From NCBI GenBank assembly GCA_963556145.1, contig OY744467.1:992001-1056000 (forward strand): 64,000 nt of DNA, in the 5' to 3' direction. The notes under the pieces were generated by a model. That model saw only the letters and a list, made by a program, of their open reading frames with translations, searched no databases and had not been told where the DNA came from. Origin of the DNA: Hygrocybe punicea. Taxonomy: Eukaryota > Basidiomycota > Agaricomycetes > Agaricales > Hygrophoraceae. Positions 35,759-45,629 of the stretch are shown piece after piece (the first letter of the stretch is position 1; every line of letters starts with the position of its first letter). Made by a program: the position numbers and the translations under genes.

Positions 35759-35808
35759 AGAAGGGACGAGTAACATGCCATGCAAAGCAATGGCCCACAC
35801 CCCACTAG
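35759..35808 (+). mobile_element. Helitron 3' terminus (hairpin, CTAG|T)
   Basis: GGGACGAGTAACAT is followed by a stem-loop of GCCATGC, AAA, GCAATGGC (one bulged A) and CCACACCCCACTAG, ending at 35808. The next base is T. This is the Helitron signature. The same end occurs at 6148-6200 on the minus strand. Confidence 0.87.
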
Positions 35809-36492
35809 TTGGACTATTCACCAAGAAAGTTGGAGTTCTTATGGGTGCGATGGTTCCAATATGTCGGAAGCCATTCCATTGTTTGGGAAGACCGTTGTTT
35901 GGATTGTGTTCGATTTCCCCCAATGGCGAGTGAGGGTGCATTTGGATTTGTAGATCCAAGGGATGTATTGTGGGGATGTCACGTTATGCCCAGGTTTGCC
36001 CAAGGAAGACTCCATCTTGATGGGGTTGGCCTATCACGCTGTGCGGCTGATTCAAATGACTGGCTTTACTACTACATTGACAGGTCCAATAATGGTTTGA
36101 TACTATACTCTCAGGCACTCAATTGTTTCCTCTCCTGTAGATTTGTGGACCGCGATATGACTATGCGCTATCACTGGGGTCTCACTGTCGGGCATACCTA
36201 TACACATGGTGAAGCTGCCAGCACAGTCGCACCCTCCAATCAGTCTACTGAATGCGATATGGTATTGGAAGTTATGCCAGTGGTCCCTGAAAATGTAGAT
36301 CCAGCTGCAGACAACAGCCAGGCGTTTAATGAAGAAGGATCCGATATTGAACAATGGGAACAAAGTCAGGCTGATTGGGAAGATGCTGACAATTTGAGTA
36401 AAGGGTACGCTGAAGGGGAGTGTGAAGAATTCAGTGATGATGAGATGGTTCTGGCCATGGACAACATGTACGGGGTAGGATCTTGTGATTGA
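35809..36492 (+). pseudogene. C-terminal part of a Plavaka transposase
   Basis: The frame reads DYSPRKLEFLWVRWFQYV, RVRFPPMASEGAFGFVDP, DVLWGCHVMPRFAQGRLH, SRCAADSNDWLYYYID. An apparent intron follows near 36082-36138, then FVDRDMTMRYHWGLTVGHTY and an acidic tail to the stop at 36492. This is the conserved end of Plavaka transposases. It is exactly the region missing from the element at 9019-16438. The N-terminal portion is absent because the Helitron end lies immediately upstream. A diverged copy of the acidic tail lies at 46785-47000. Confidence 0.8.
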
Positions 36493-37165
36493 CTCTATTA
36501 GATTTCTTGTGAATGTACTCAACATGTTTCTACCGGCATGGCAATAAGGAGCAGATACTGAGCACTAGGTGAGTTTCTTTCAGCAGCCTGAGTTCTATAA
36601 AAACTTACAGGTCCTGAAGATGCCGACGAAGAGTGTCCTCCACCAGCGCTCCACCATTCGGAGATCAAGTTAGAGAACCGACAGAGACAATCCAGACAGT
36701 CCACTTGCCCAAATTGTTGTTTATTGTTGAACGAATCGGTAACACTGTTGCTTGGCACAGGAGACCACTCAAGAGAACTTACGCCCAAGCAGGCAGGTGA
36801 ATTTATTCGTTCCTATCAGGACGAATTCATTAACTGTTTCTATCGATATCATGATCATAGATTTAACTGACCAGCACTCTTGGTCTGTCATGTTTGGCTA
36901 GTATACGAGGTGAGCAATGAAGTATATTGAGGTACGTATTTGTGTTTCTATGATTATGGGCCACTCAGGTGACCTTGCTCCTTTTTTAGAGTCTGATAGG
37001 CTAAGATTTGGACTTGAAGGACAAGCGATGTATACTTGAAAATATAGGCAAGCAGTACTTGAAATACGATGGTTAATAAAGGCACAAAGAACGACTTACC
37101 TGAGCTGCCCCGCTGATAACTTTTATTCTGATCAGGTCATAATTTCTGGGCAATTTCTCCCAAAG
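36493..37165. other. Downstream of Plavaka fragment; possible short exon
   Basis: 36500-36580 is also matched at 47015-47110, so it belongs to Plavaka 3' flanking sequence. A plus-strand stretch at about 36618-36868 can be read as DADEECPPPALHHSEIKLEN.. with a CPNCC pair and acidic/polar character, but it has no recognised family. Nothing else is seen. Confidence 0.3.
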
Positions 37166-38300
37166 CGTGTTCATGAAGATGATCGAAAAATGGATGGAAA
37201 ATGGGCAAATTAGTATATTTCTCACGATTGGTGAAAAAATTTGGTTCCGTTTCCAAGCAAAAAACAAATTCAATATATCAAGTCCATTGACCCACATCTC
37301 GACTGGGGTTGTATATGCATTTCCTGGCGTCGTGGTCCTAGAATGTTGTGGGTGGGCGATACCTACCGTCAAGCAAAAAATGAACTGGAAATTGCAGCTT
37401 GCTGTCAAGTCAACACACTTCACACTGACCAGCTCAAGCCCCTCGTCTCCGATCTATGTGCACAGCTGATCTGTTGAGAGTTCAAGTCCGAGAAAAAAGG
37501 CAGGCCCCAGTTTGGGTGGCGCCGGCATTTAGACAATGTGAAATATTTTGGGTGAAAGCAAACGGTACAGTAGTTTCGATATTGTGATAACCAAGTTGTT
37601 AGAATGATTGAAAGGCGAAAAAGACTTATAGAAAGTGTGGGCAAAACAGCAAACCACAAAGAGGTGGTGTAGGCAGTTGGTAGGCCAAGATGGGGAATAT
37701 GGTGCCTGGGGACAAGAAGAGCGGTTAAGTTAGACATGTCTGAGGAGGGGCTGTCCGCACCGTTGGGAACACTAGTTTTTGTCTTGTTCAGATGTGAGGA
37801 ATTGGTGGATACGTCTAAGAGCATCTACACTTCCCATTTCCTTATTAGATGAAATTCCGCAAGTTACTGCATTGTGCAAATGGCTGTAACTCGCCGCTAA
37901 ATCTCCCTGACCAATGTTTTTTGATTACTCTGCCAACACCGATGCTCGGAACTCTAATTTCAGTCTGGTTTACGGCGATCAAATAACATATAATATATAC
38001 GTTCAAGTTGCGGACCCAGCTGGTGAAAATGGTAAGTCTCCTTTATCTTGTATTACACGCCTAGTTTGATTTGTGTGCTGCAAACTGGTGCGAAAATCGC
38101 TCAACTAAAGCGGCAGCTCACCGCGACTCAGTTAATATTGTAAGTTCTACAGCATTTCCTGGGATTTCTACTTACTTGTCATAGGGTTTTATTTACTGTG
38201 TTGCTAGTGTATCACCTTTATTTCCAGTAGACCGAAATTTGCTAGAAACGGGTTTATTTACCACAGGTTATTATTACTAATGTCTTTTTGTAAAGCCAAA
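37166..38300. other. No gene recognised
   Basis: A plus-strand piece at 37241-37475 (LWVGDTYRQAKNELEIAACC) and a following stretch (GRPQFGWRRHLDNVKYFG) look protein-like. They are interrupted by a stop at 37475, and I do not recognise the family. The rest is featureless. Confidence 0.3.
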
Positions 38301-39035
38301 GCCTGTGAATGGCCAAAATGAGGGCAAGGATGACGGAGACAAGGACGATGGGGTACCGACTATGGCAACGACGAGGATGGCTGCTTCGGTGGAGCTCTCG
38401 AAGGTCCGCAAAAAAGCCACATCCCTCACTGGCACTGGCACTGCACGCGGCATATGGCTTTGAACCTTCCACCACCATCACCCCCCATTTGCCATACTTC
38501 CACTCCCCACCACCTCAACAACGACGGAAACGAGGAGGAGGATGATGGTGATGATTCAGACAGAGACCAACACCCTGGACGTCCTCAAAGCTGCACAGGA
38601 GCCCACCTGGGTTTGTCAACCAATGGCCTCGAACGTCGAAACCAGTGGTGGCAGGCTTGGCGCACAGCAACAAACATGACGAAGGCAACATGGAGGGTTG
38701 CCACTGGTGATGGTGTGGTCAACAGCGGCCGTGTCATCGAGATATTGCCGTCGAAACCACCCCAGTTGCCACCCTCACGCAACTCAATGACGCAACAAAT
38801 CTGCACCGCAAAAACCATGGAATGGACGATGGGGACGTCTGAGATGACGTCTTCACTTGCTTCATTGAAGGTAGGATATTGAGAGGGCCGTGTGGGGGCC
38901 CCTAATGGTACAGGTGAGTACTCATCCCCCTCCTGCTTTTCCCCCACGTACTTACCTCTTCCCGCTGCTCGTTCTGGGCTGGGAGCCCTCCCCCACCCAC
39001 CCCCTTGCTTTTCCACCATCCACATTGCTTCCCGG
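38300..39035 (+). other. Low-complexity sequence flanking the retrotransposon
   Basis: Frames such as 38454-38882 are Pro/Ser/Asp-rich with no domain. The region is continuous with 45630 onward across the gypsy insertion (CCGG on both sides). Confidence 0.35.
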
Positions 39036-39191
39036 TGGAGTGGTACCGAGGACGCTCAAGGGATCACTATGGAATCGGGGTCTGGATGGGATGATGGAAT
39101 GGGACGACTCTCGCTACAACAGGAAATGACTACATAAGGAGATCCAACCGTGGGACCTGGGTCACGTGATGGCCCAGGTACAACTACTACA
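39036..39191 (-). repeat. 3' LTR of the gypsy element
   Basis: On the plus strand it starts TGGAGTGGTACCGAGG and ends CAGGTACAACTACTACA. It matches 45474-45629 except at one base. In element orientation the LTR starts TGTAGTAGTTG and ends CACTCCA. Confidence 0.95.
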
Positions 39192-39215
39192 AGTACCCCC
39201 CTCCTCTTTAGCAAC
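39192..39215 (-). other. Polypurine tract
   Basis: In element orientation AAAGAGGAGGGGGGTACT lies immediately before the 3' LTR. This is the expected plus-strand DNA primer of reverse transcription. Confidence 0.75.
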
Positions 39216-39225
39216 GTCCTCGTTG

Positions 39226-42200
39226 CTAGGGAACAACCTCCTCATCACGAGTCGCGTCTGGGTCAGCCTCCTGGCCAATCCTCTCTGGATCCAAACTAGG
39301 CTCATCGGTGTCGGTGCTGCGCGGTCGAATGCTCTCGGCATGCGCCAACCTGGTGCCTGCCCTGGGCTCGAAGGTTCGAAGTCGGCGGGCGTTGAAGGTA
39401 CCTGGTAGGGCAATGCCCTCCAGGGTTTCCAGGGAGTAGGAATTGCGTATTCGGGCTACGATGCGGCGGGGCACGGACCAGCGTGGTAGTAGTTTGCGTT
39501 CACTAGAGTAGACATTGATCAGGTCACTGCGATATACTTGTACTAGCTGGCCAGATTTAAATATAACTTCTCTGGGGGCGTGTTGGAGGACCCTGGCGTC
39601 GAAAATTGCCTTGCGGTTTGCTGCGTGGTCCACGGCGCAAGCGTGACCGTCTAACCGCTGTTGCTCCGCGTAAGCGAGGTGAATTGCTATTGCAGTGTCT
39701 GTGGGTAGTGGGGTGGCTTCGGGGTCGTCTGGGGCTCGGGAGTTCACTGCTAAACCGAATAGTAACTCATTCGGGGAAAATTTTAGTGATGGAAGGATTC
39801 TATCAGATAAAGCTTTCACCGCAGCATCCAAATGTTGGGGCCAATTTTTTGGGATGTCGTTGACGGCCATTAGCTCATACTCATCCTCTCCGAGTCCGGG
39901 AGCGCACAGTCGTTTAAGGGTGTTCAGGAGTATCTTGTTTGATCCTTCTATGAGTCCATTGATCCAGGGGGAGTATGCGGCTACGACATGGTGTTTAGTT
40001 CGGACACTAGCACAGTAGTTTCGCACCACGTCGCAGTCAAAGTGGGAACCTCCGTCGGTCATGAATACCGTGGGTGCGACGAATGCATTGCTGATTCGTT
40101 CCAAGCTTTCCACGGTGGCTTTTCCCGTGGCGGATTTGATCTTGAACGCGAATAGTTTCCTGGAGAATACGTCAGCGTAGAGGCCTATCTTTGTGTACCC
40201 ACCCTTTCCCGTCGGCATAGAGGTGTAGTCGCCTACGAGCAGCTCGAAAGGCTGGCTCCTGACGATTGGTCGGAGTAGGGCGTGGACGTGGGTGGTCCCG
40301 AAGTTCTTGCACCGCCCGCACTGGCGTATCGCCGTTGTTATTGATGCGTCGAGGAATGGGGTGCATATTTTGTCCAACAGCTGCATTTTGATTAAGTCGC
40401 GTCCCATGTGGGTTTTGTCGTGCTCCAATTTGGCGAGCGCCGTCGCCTCCGCTTTGGTGACGCACTCTCGGCGTGGTGTGGCCCTCGCGGGTGTGGGATT
40501 GCCCAGCTTCCACAGGCGTCCCTCCTCGATGAAGAAGTCTCTTGCTCGGTGGGTCGCGCGTCGTTTGTCACGCTCAGATGGGTTGTCGGGGTTGTCGAGT
40601 AAGGCATCTATGATCTCGACGAACACGAGTTCGTCTTGGAAGCGGTTGCGTAGCGATTGGTGGGTGTCAGGGGTGGCATCAGTTAACGTGAAGAGGTCGT
40701 AGGCGAGGCCGCGTGAGACCTCCCAGTCTGGTGAAACAGACCAGCTGCTCCCGTCCCCCGGTATCCTCGGGAGCTCTTCGTCTTTGCGGCTGAGTGCATC
40801 GCCCACGAGGTTCACTCTGCCCGGAATGTGGCGGACGTCGGTTATCTGGTGGGCTAGCACCCTGTCTCTCCAGCGTGCGTGGGTAGCGTTAAGGTCAGTG
40901 CTGTTTAGAACGTCACGCAGGGCCTGGCAATCCGTCTCCAGTTCGACGGGGAACCCCCAAATGATGTTGTCAAATTTGTCCAGCGCAAACTTGAGGGCCG
41001 CAAATTCGAGCAGGAATGGCTTGTAGCGTTCTTCAGCGGTGGAGGTGCGTTTAGAGGCGTATGCGATGGGGTGTAGGCTTGTTATTACTTTGCCACCGGG
41101 TCGTGTTACGCTCATCCTCTGGGAGAGGACTGCTCCGAAACCCTCTTTGCAGCCGTCCGTCGTGACGATGAAGGGCGTTCCGTCGAACCGCAGCGCTGAG
41201 AGAACTGGGTTAGTGGTGAGGACTGTCTTCAAGTTGAGAAAACACTTCTTGTGTTTTTCGGTCCATCTATTGGCGAGCTTGACGCCTCTCAGCGCTGCGC
41301 GATATGCTGATTTCCCGGCGTTTTTCGGTATGTCGGCGGAGCGTAGGAGGTCAGACAGTGGCTGCGCGAGCTTGGCGTAGCCCTGAATGAGATCTCTGAA
41401 GTATCCCGTTAAGCCGAGGAAGCTGGAGAGGGCGAGAAGGTCCGGTGGTGCCCTCCAATCGACCACGGCGGTGACTTTGGTCTCGTCGGCTTGGACACCG
41501 TCGGGTCCGACTTTGGATCCTGCAAATATAATTTCTGTCATGAAGAATTTTGACTTTTTCGCTGATAGGGATAGGCCTGTCTCGCGGACCCTTTGAAAGA
41601 AGCGCCGTGTGCGCTCTAGCATCTCGTCGAAGTCATCCCCAGCTGTTCCGCCATCGTCCACGAAAAGTTCGAGCTGCAAAGTTGTGAGTATGTCTCCGAG
41701 GGCCTGGGCTGTGGTGTGTGCAAAGGTTGAGGGGGCGCCGGTGAGGCCGAAGGGCATCCGTTTTTGTGTGAAGAAGCCGCGACCTTCGATGTAGAATGCT
41801 AAATACGGCCTGCTTTCCTGAGGGATGACGACTGCGTAGAAGCCCGACGCGAAGTCGAAGCCATGCACCCACCTGTGTCCGCTTAGGTGTTGCTGTTTTG
41901 CGCGGATGTCGCCCTGCGGCATCGGAAACACTTCCGTTACATTGTTTAGTGCTTTGTAGTTTTGGCAGAACCGCCACTTCGCGGGTTTTGTGGTTTCCGG
42001 GGGTGGTGTTTCGGGTGGCTGTCGTGGTTCTAGGTCGTGCGGTGGTGGGAATCCGTGGGCGGCGCATTCCTCGTTGACCCGGTACTGCAGTTCCTCCATT
42101 GGGAGTCCTGGGCCATCGTGGGCTTTGTGTCCCAGGGCGATGGGTGAGGCGCATTTCACGTCCTCCGGTCGTATTGGTTCTATGATGTCGGCGGCCAACA

Positions 42201-43611
42201 ACTCGTCTATGGTTTTGTTGAGGAACTCGCGTTGTGCTACGTTGAACTGCCGTTGTCGAGGTACCCGTTTTGGGAACACTGTGTTGGGAGGTATGTGTAT
42301 TCGGTGTTCAGCGCCAGGGACAGGGCTCACCTCGCTCACGGATAGAGCGAAACAGTCCGCGAACTCGCGAAGCAGGTCTTCTGTTTGTGTTCGTTGGGTG
42401 GGGGTGAGGTCGTGTCCGAGTTTAACGTTGGCCAGTACTGCTTCGACGCGCTCTTTCTTGAATGGGTGAGTTTTCCTGGTGAAGATTGATTTATCTGCGT
42501 CCAAGTCGACCTCCGGTTGCATGTCTCCGATGTCGTCGTCGTCCTGTTGGCAGTGTTCCTGGGTAGTATAGATCGGTTGGCTTGGTACTGGCTTGGGCGG
42601 GCGTTCGGGCGTCGTGTGGGTTGTGGGCTGTGGCGGTGCGTGGTCAAACGAGGTGGTTCTTCTGCGTCGGTCGCGGCGTCCCTTGCGGCGGCTCGTCCGT
42701 TCCTGAGTTTTCTCAACGCCATCTATGTCGCATTCGAGCTGTGCGGTTCTCGATGGGCCAGCCGGGTGTCTCGGCATGCGGTATCCTTGGAGTTCGGGTG
42801 GTAGGTATGCGGACCTGTTGTTTGCCCGATCGAGCGTTTCGCCCAGGATCATATCCTCGAGTCTGGCGAGCGGAGCGAACGCGTTGCGGGAACGGGTATG
42901 TGTTTTTCCTTCTTTACTGGGCGGTTCGTCGTTCACTAGGCTGGTGGGTATTTGTGGGTATCCGTGTTCGCGGCGCCAAGATAGGCCGACCCCTGCGGCG
43001 ATTGGTCTCGGTGTTAGGGCTGCTGCTTGAAGGGTGTCGCTTAGTGTCGTTGTAGCTGGGTGGGTTTGGGGTGGTTGGGGGTCATCGTTGGTGTTGTTGT
43101 CGTTTAGTATCTTCTTCCAGCCGCCGTTGTGTGGTACGCTCAGCATGTCGTCTTCGTAGTTGTGGATGGCCCTATATTGCTGGAGCAACGGCTTCCCAAA
43201 TAGGAGTGACCAATTGCCTCCGCTTGGGAATACCTCGAACGTAGCGCGTCTGTGCAGTCCGTCGAGGTCTACGTCGCCGGTCCATTGGCCCTGCGATGGT
43301 ATTTTGGCTCCATTCGCCATACGTAGCGTCATGCGCGATGGGAACAGTGCGCCGAGCCGGTCTCTGTACTTTTTGTATGTTGACGTGCACATGGAGTTTA
43401 CCATGGCCCCGTCGTCGAACAGACTGTTTATTCTGTAAGGAATTCCTTGTGGGCCTCGGAGGCTTATTGGGTGGATGAATGGTTTCGCTGGTAGAGCGTC
43501 TCTCTCAATCACATACGGGTCAATGGTCTTGTGTTTGGGTATATGGTACACGGTGTTCGTACTGACTAGGGGGTCTGTGTCCGTATGCGCAGTTGTATTG
43601 AGGGGGCTCAT
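39226..43611 (-). CDS. pol: Gypsy Pol polyprotein (protease, RT, RNase H, integrase)
   Basis: The frame is 1461 codons from the first Met. The aspartic protease active site is LFDDGAMVN at residues 64-72; DDGA replaces the usual D-S/T-G-A. RT core: PFGLTGAPSTFAHTT, and the catalytic LFVDDGG at about residue 648. RNase H starts at TDGCKEGFGAVL. Integrase has an HHCC finger (H..H..CGRCKNF), then catalytic D in VGDYTS (about 1126), D in TDGGSHF (about 1183) and E in GLIEGSNK (about 1219), a D-35-E spacing. No internal stop. The frame is -1 relative to gag. It is open upstream of this Met through the end of gag, so expression by -1 frameshifting is plausible. Confidence 0.95.
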   Translation of the reverse strand: MSPLNTTAHTDTDPLVSTNTVYHIPKHKTIDPYVIERDALPAKPFIHPISLRGPQGIPYRINSLFDDGAMVNSMCTSTYKKYRDRLGALFPSRMTLRMANGAKIPSQGQWTGDVDLDGLHRRATFEVFPSGGNWSLLFGKPLLQQYRAIHNYEDDMLSVPHNGGWKKILNDNNTNDDPQPPQTHPATTTLSDTLQAAALTPRPIAAGVGLSWRREHGYPQIPTSLVNDEPPSKEGKTHTRSRNAFAPLARLEDMILGETLDRANNRSAYLPPELQGYRMPRHPAGPSRTAQLECDIDGVEKTQERTSRRKGRRDRRRRTTSFDHAPPQPTTHTTPERPPKPVPSQPIYTTQEHCQQDDDDIGDMQPEVDLDADKSIFTRKTHPFKKERVEAVLANVKLGHDLTPTQRTQTEDLLREFADCFALSVSEVSPVPGAEHRIHIPPNTVFPKRVPRQRQFNVAQREFLNKTIDELLAADIIEPIRPEDVKCASPIALGHKAHDGPGLPMEELQYRVNEECAAHGFPPPHDLEPRQPPETPPPETTKPAKWRFCQNYKALNNVTEVFPMPQGDIRAKQQHLSGHRWVHGFDFASGFYAVVIPQESRPYLAFYIEGRGFFTQKRMPFGLTGAPSTFAHTTAQALGDILTTLQLELFVDDGGTAGDDFDEMLERTRRFFQRVRETGLSLSAKKSKFFMTEIIFAGSKVGPDGVQADETKVTAVVDWRAPPDLLALSSFLGLTGYFRDLIQGYAKLAQPLSDLLRSADIPKNAGKSAYRAALRGVKLANRWTEKHKKCFLNLKTVLTTNPVLSALRFDGTPFIVTTDGCKEGFGAVLSQRMSVTRPGGKVITSLHPIAYASKRTSTAEERYKPFLLEFAALKFALDKFDNIIWGFPVELETDCQALRDVLNSTDLNATHARWRDRVLAHQITDVRHIPGRVNLVGDALSRKDEELPRIPGDGSSWSVSPDWEVSRGLAYDLFTLTDATPDTHQSLRNRFQDELVFVEIIDALLDNPDNPSERDKRRATHRARDFFIEEGRLWKLGNPTPARATPRRECVTKAEATALAKLEHDKTHMGRDLIKMQLLDKICTPFLDASITTAIRQCGRCKNFGTTHVHALLRPIVRSQPFELLVGDYTSMPTGKGGYTKIGLYADVFSRKLFAFKIKSATGKATVESLERISNAFVAPTVFMTDGGSHFDCDVVRNYCASVRTKHHVVAAYSPWINGLIEGSNKILLNTLKRLCAPGLGEDEYELMAVNDIPKNWPQHLDAAVKALSDRILPSLKFSPNELLFGLAVNSRAPDDPEATPLPTDTAIAIHLAYAEQQRLDGHACAVDHAANRKAIFDARVLQHAPREVIFKSGQLVQVYRSDLINVYSSERKLLPRWSVPRRIVARIRNSYSLETLEGIALPGTFNARRLRTFEPRAGTRLAHAESIRPRSTDTDEPSLDPERIGQEADPDATRDEEVVP

Positions 43612-43694
43612 CCGTGTGTCCCTGACCCATCCCGTACTTTGGTCGGGGACCTGCGTGTCCGCCTGGTGATTTTGTTGGGCCGCCCGACTTTCAT

Positions 43695-45038
43695 CTATGC
43701 GGACGGCCCTTCGCCATTTCCCTGGCCGTCGTCGAGCTCGTTCGGGTAGTTGTAGGTTCTGTACGGTTGCTCGTAATTGTCGTATCCGTAGTGGTGATCG
43801 TGATATCCGTGGCCGACAAAGTTTACGTTTTGGGTGAGGTAACGTTCCTTTGCTGCTTCACGGCTTATGCGACTGGCGACGCGGCGCCATGTTCGTTCCT
43901 GATCGGGGATTGGGATACGGGGGCAATCGGGGTCTCCGGTTCGGTGACCTGCTCTGCCACAGTCCCAGCACTCGCGCGATCCGAGAGGTGCTGTTCCGGG
44001 TGTTAATGGGAATGGGTGGAGCTCGTCGGGACGGCCGTTGGGGTTTGCGCGGTTCCATGCGATTACTTGTGTGTTATATGCAGCGTGGCCGGCTTCGGTG
44101 TCGGGGTGGTGCGGGAGGTTGATGTTTCGTAAGTCGTGGTGCCTTGTGGCGAAGGGGCGGTCTGCGGTGCTAGTTGTGAACGGAGGGCCGGGCGTTTGTC
44201 TTCCCATGCCTAGGGCTCCTAGGCCCGTGCCTCTGTAGGGTCGAATGGTAGATCCCCTTCCTCCAAACAGGTTCCCGCGGCCGCCTGCGTCTCCTCCAAA
44301 GGGGTCGAACGTGGGGGCTCGTGTAGCGTGTGGTTGGAAGCTTTGGGGGCTGGTGTATGGTCGGGGACCTGCGTTTGAGTGGATGTGGGTGCTGGCGAAC
44401 GAGTCGCGGAGGGTCTTGGTTGGTGAGTTCCCTACTCGTGCTAGTCTGGCGGTCTCCTCATTTCTTTTGTGTTTGTCTACCGTCTCCTGGAGGTAGATGA
44501 CGTCGATGGTGCGTACCGTTTCCGCGAGCTCTTTGTAGTCCGCACGGGGTTTGTCTCGAATGAGGTCGCGAATGGGTTCCGGTAGTGCGTCGAACACGTC
44601 CTGTAACAAGAGTCCTCCTTTGTCCTCTGCATCGCGTACTTTTGCCGCTAACCCGTTTGCCCATTTTACGTGGGTCCATACGTCTTTTGATCCTGTTGTT
44701 TTTGTTTTTGTACCTAATTCTCCCGCTGTAATGGTCCAGTCTTTAAGGGCTCGGACTTGTTCGAGTTTGGAGGGTTTGGGCACGGCGTTTTTGGGCCACT
44801 CCTTGTCGAACGCTTCGACGAGTTTGTCCCAGTCCTTTTTGGTGTCGTCCGGTAGTTCGTCGTACCATAGATCAGCGGTTCCTCCGTAGTCGAGATTATT
44901 GCGGAAGCATTCGATCTTCTTTTTATCTGTGTTGTACTCTTTGTCTTCGATTTTGATATTGATTTCGCGAAGGAACTGGCCCGGTGCCGTTTTTTCATCG
45001 GGGCCGCCGTCCCAGCGCAGGGCTCTGGACTCGGTCAT
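43695..45038 (-). CDS. gag: Gypsy Gag protein with zinc knuckle
   Basis: 447 codons. A helical capsid-like region (QFLREINIKIEDKEYNTDKK.. WYDELPDDTKKDWDKLVEAF) is followed by a Pro/Gly-rich linker and a zinc knuckle CWDCGRAGHRTGDPDC, with six residues between His and the last Cys instead of the usual four. It ends GNGEGPSA, stop. The frame is open about 130 codons further upstream (..NPTPVQNRRIT) but has no ATG there, so the Met at 45038 is used unless initiation is non-AUG. Gag forms the particle that packages element RNA. Confidence 0.92.
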   Translation of the reverse strand: MTESRALRWDGGPDEKTAPGQFLREINIKIEDKEYNTDKKKIECFRNNLDYGGTADLWYDELPDDTKKDWDKLVEAFDKEWPKNAVPKPSKLEQVRALKDWTITAGELGTKTKTTGSKDVWTHVKWANGLAAKVRDAEDKGGLLLQDVFDALPEPIRDLIRDKPRADYKELAETVRTIDVIYLQETVDKHKRNEETARLARVGNSPTKTLRDSFASTHIHSNAGPRPYTSPQSFQPHATRAPTFDPFGGDAGGRGNLFGGRGSTIRPYRGTGLGALGMGRQTPGPPFTTSTADRPFATRHHDLRNINLPHHPDTEAGHAAYNTQVIAWNRANPNGRPDELHPFPLTPGTAPLGSRECWDCGRAGHRTGDPDCPRIPIPDQERTWRRVASRISREAAKERYLTQNVNFVGHGYHDHHYGYDNYEQPYRTYNYPNELDDGQGNGEGPSA

Positions 45039-45446
45039 GGTGATTCGGCGGTTTTGTACTGGCGTTGGGTTGTTTTGGATGTCGGGTAGTTGTGGTGCTG
45101 GTGATGTTGGTGGTGTGTTCGGTTGACTTTGCTCTGGGGTTCTTGGGTTACTAGAGGGATCTGTGACGGACGATTCGGAAGATGTTGTTGTCGATGGTGA
45201 GCTTGGTTGGGATGGAGTGTATCGGCCGCGGTTGTCTCTGAGTCGGGTTAACGTTTTTTGTTGGTTTTGTGCGGAGCGGTATGGGTGTAGTGAAGACGTC
45301 GTGGGGAAATTGGAGGCTGGTGAGGGTGTTTTGTACTGTACTAGTATCGGTTCTAGTTCCTGGTTCTTTGTTCGTAGTTCTTTGCTCGGGTTCTGAAACG
45401 TCTCGCACTGGTACTGGTTTTGGTTCTGGGTACGTGTTTGGCTAGG

Positions 45447-45471
45447 GTTCGAATGTCACTCTCATCACCAC
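45447..45471 (-). other. Primer-binding site complementary to a complete tRNA 3' half
   Basis: Read on the plus strand the segment looks like a tRNA 3' end: T-loop TTCGAAT, then 5-nt stem GTCAC, 7-nt acceptor strand TCTCATC, discriminator A and CCA. The reverse complement therefore starts TGGTGATGAGAG three nt after the 5' LTR. The implied tRNA has acceptor 5' strand GATGAGA; I cannot name its amino acid. Confidence 0.8.
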
Positions 45472-45473
45472 GT

Positions 45474-45629
45474 TGGAGTGGTACCGAGGACGCTCAAGGG
45501 ATCACTACGGAATCGGGGTCTGGATGGGATGATGGAATGGGACGACTCTCGCTACAACAGGAAATGACTACATAAGGAGATCCAACCGTGGGACCTGGGT
45601 CACGTGATGGCCCAGGTACAACTACTACA
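45474..45629 (-). repeat. 5' LTR of the gypsy element
   Basis: 156 bp with TG..CA ends (TGGAGTGG..ACTACTACA on plus), identical to 39036-39191 except at one base. It should contain the promoter in element orientation. CACGTGATGGCC is present but no TATA box is obvious. Confidence 0.95.

Larger units (their letters stand above)
26368..35808 (+). mobile_element. Helitron copy 2, with captured gene tail and Rep/helicase frames
   Basis: The 3' end is well defined (hairpin and CTAG at 35805-35808, followed by T). The 5' limit given is where similarity with copy 1 starts; the true 5' end (TC after a host A) could lie further left and include all of gene D. Order: captured exons, ~1.1 kb non-coding, Rep N-terminal frame, then Rep/helicase/protease frame. 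The 3' end abuts a Plavaka transposase C-terminal exon, so it probably inserted into such an element. Confidence 0.82.
39036..45629 (-). mobile_element. Ty3/gypsy LTR retrotransposon, apparently complete and young
   Basis: The 6.6 kb element has two 156-bp LTRs, a primer-binding site, gag, pol and a polypurine tract, all oriented on the minus strand. I see one difference between the LTRs (TATGG against TACGG), so the insertion is recent. CCGG flanks both ends (39032-39035 and 45630-45633), a probable 4-bp TSD. The order PR-RT-RNaseH-IN defines Ty3/gypsy. No chromodomain is recognised at the integrase C-terminus. Confidence 0.95.

Noticed and set aside
39606..45408. Plus-strand frames opposite gag-pol
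   Set aside because: Shadow frames of the minus-strand gag and pol genes.
45447..45471. tRNA gene
   Set aside because: Only the 3' half is present and it sits exactly at the retrotransposon PBS position.
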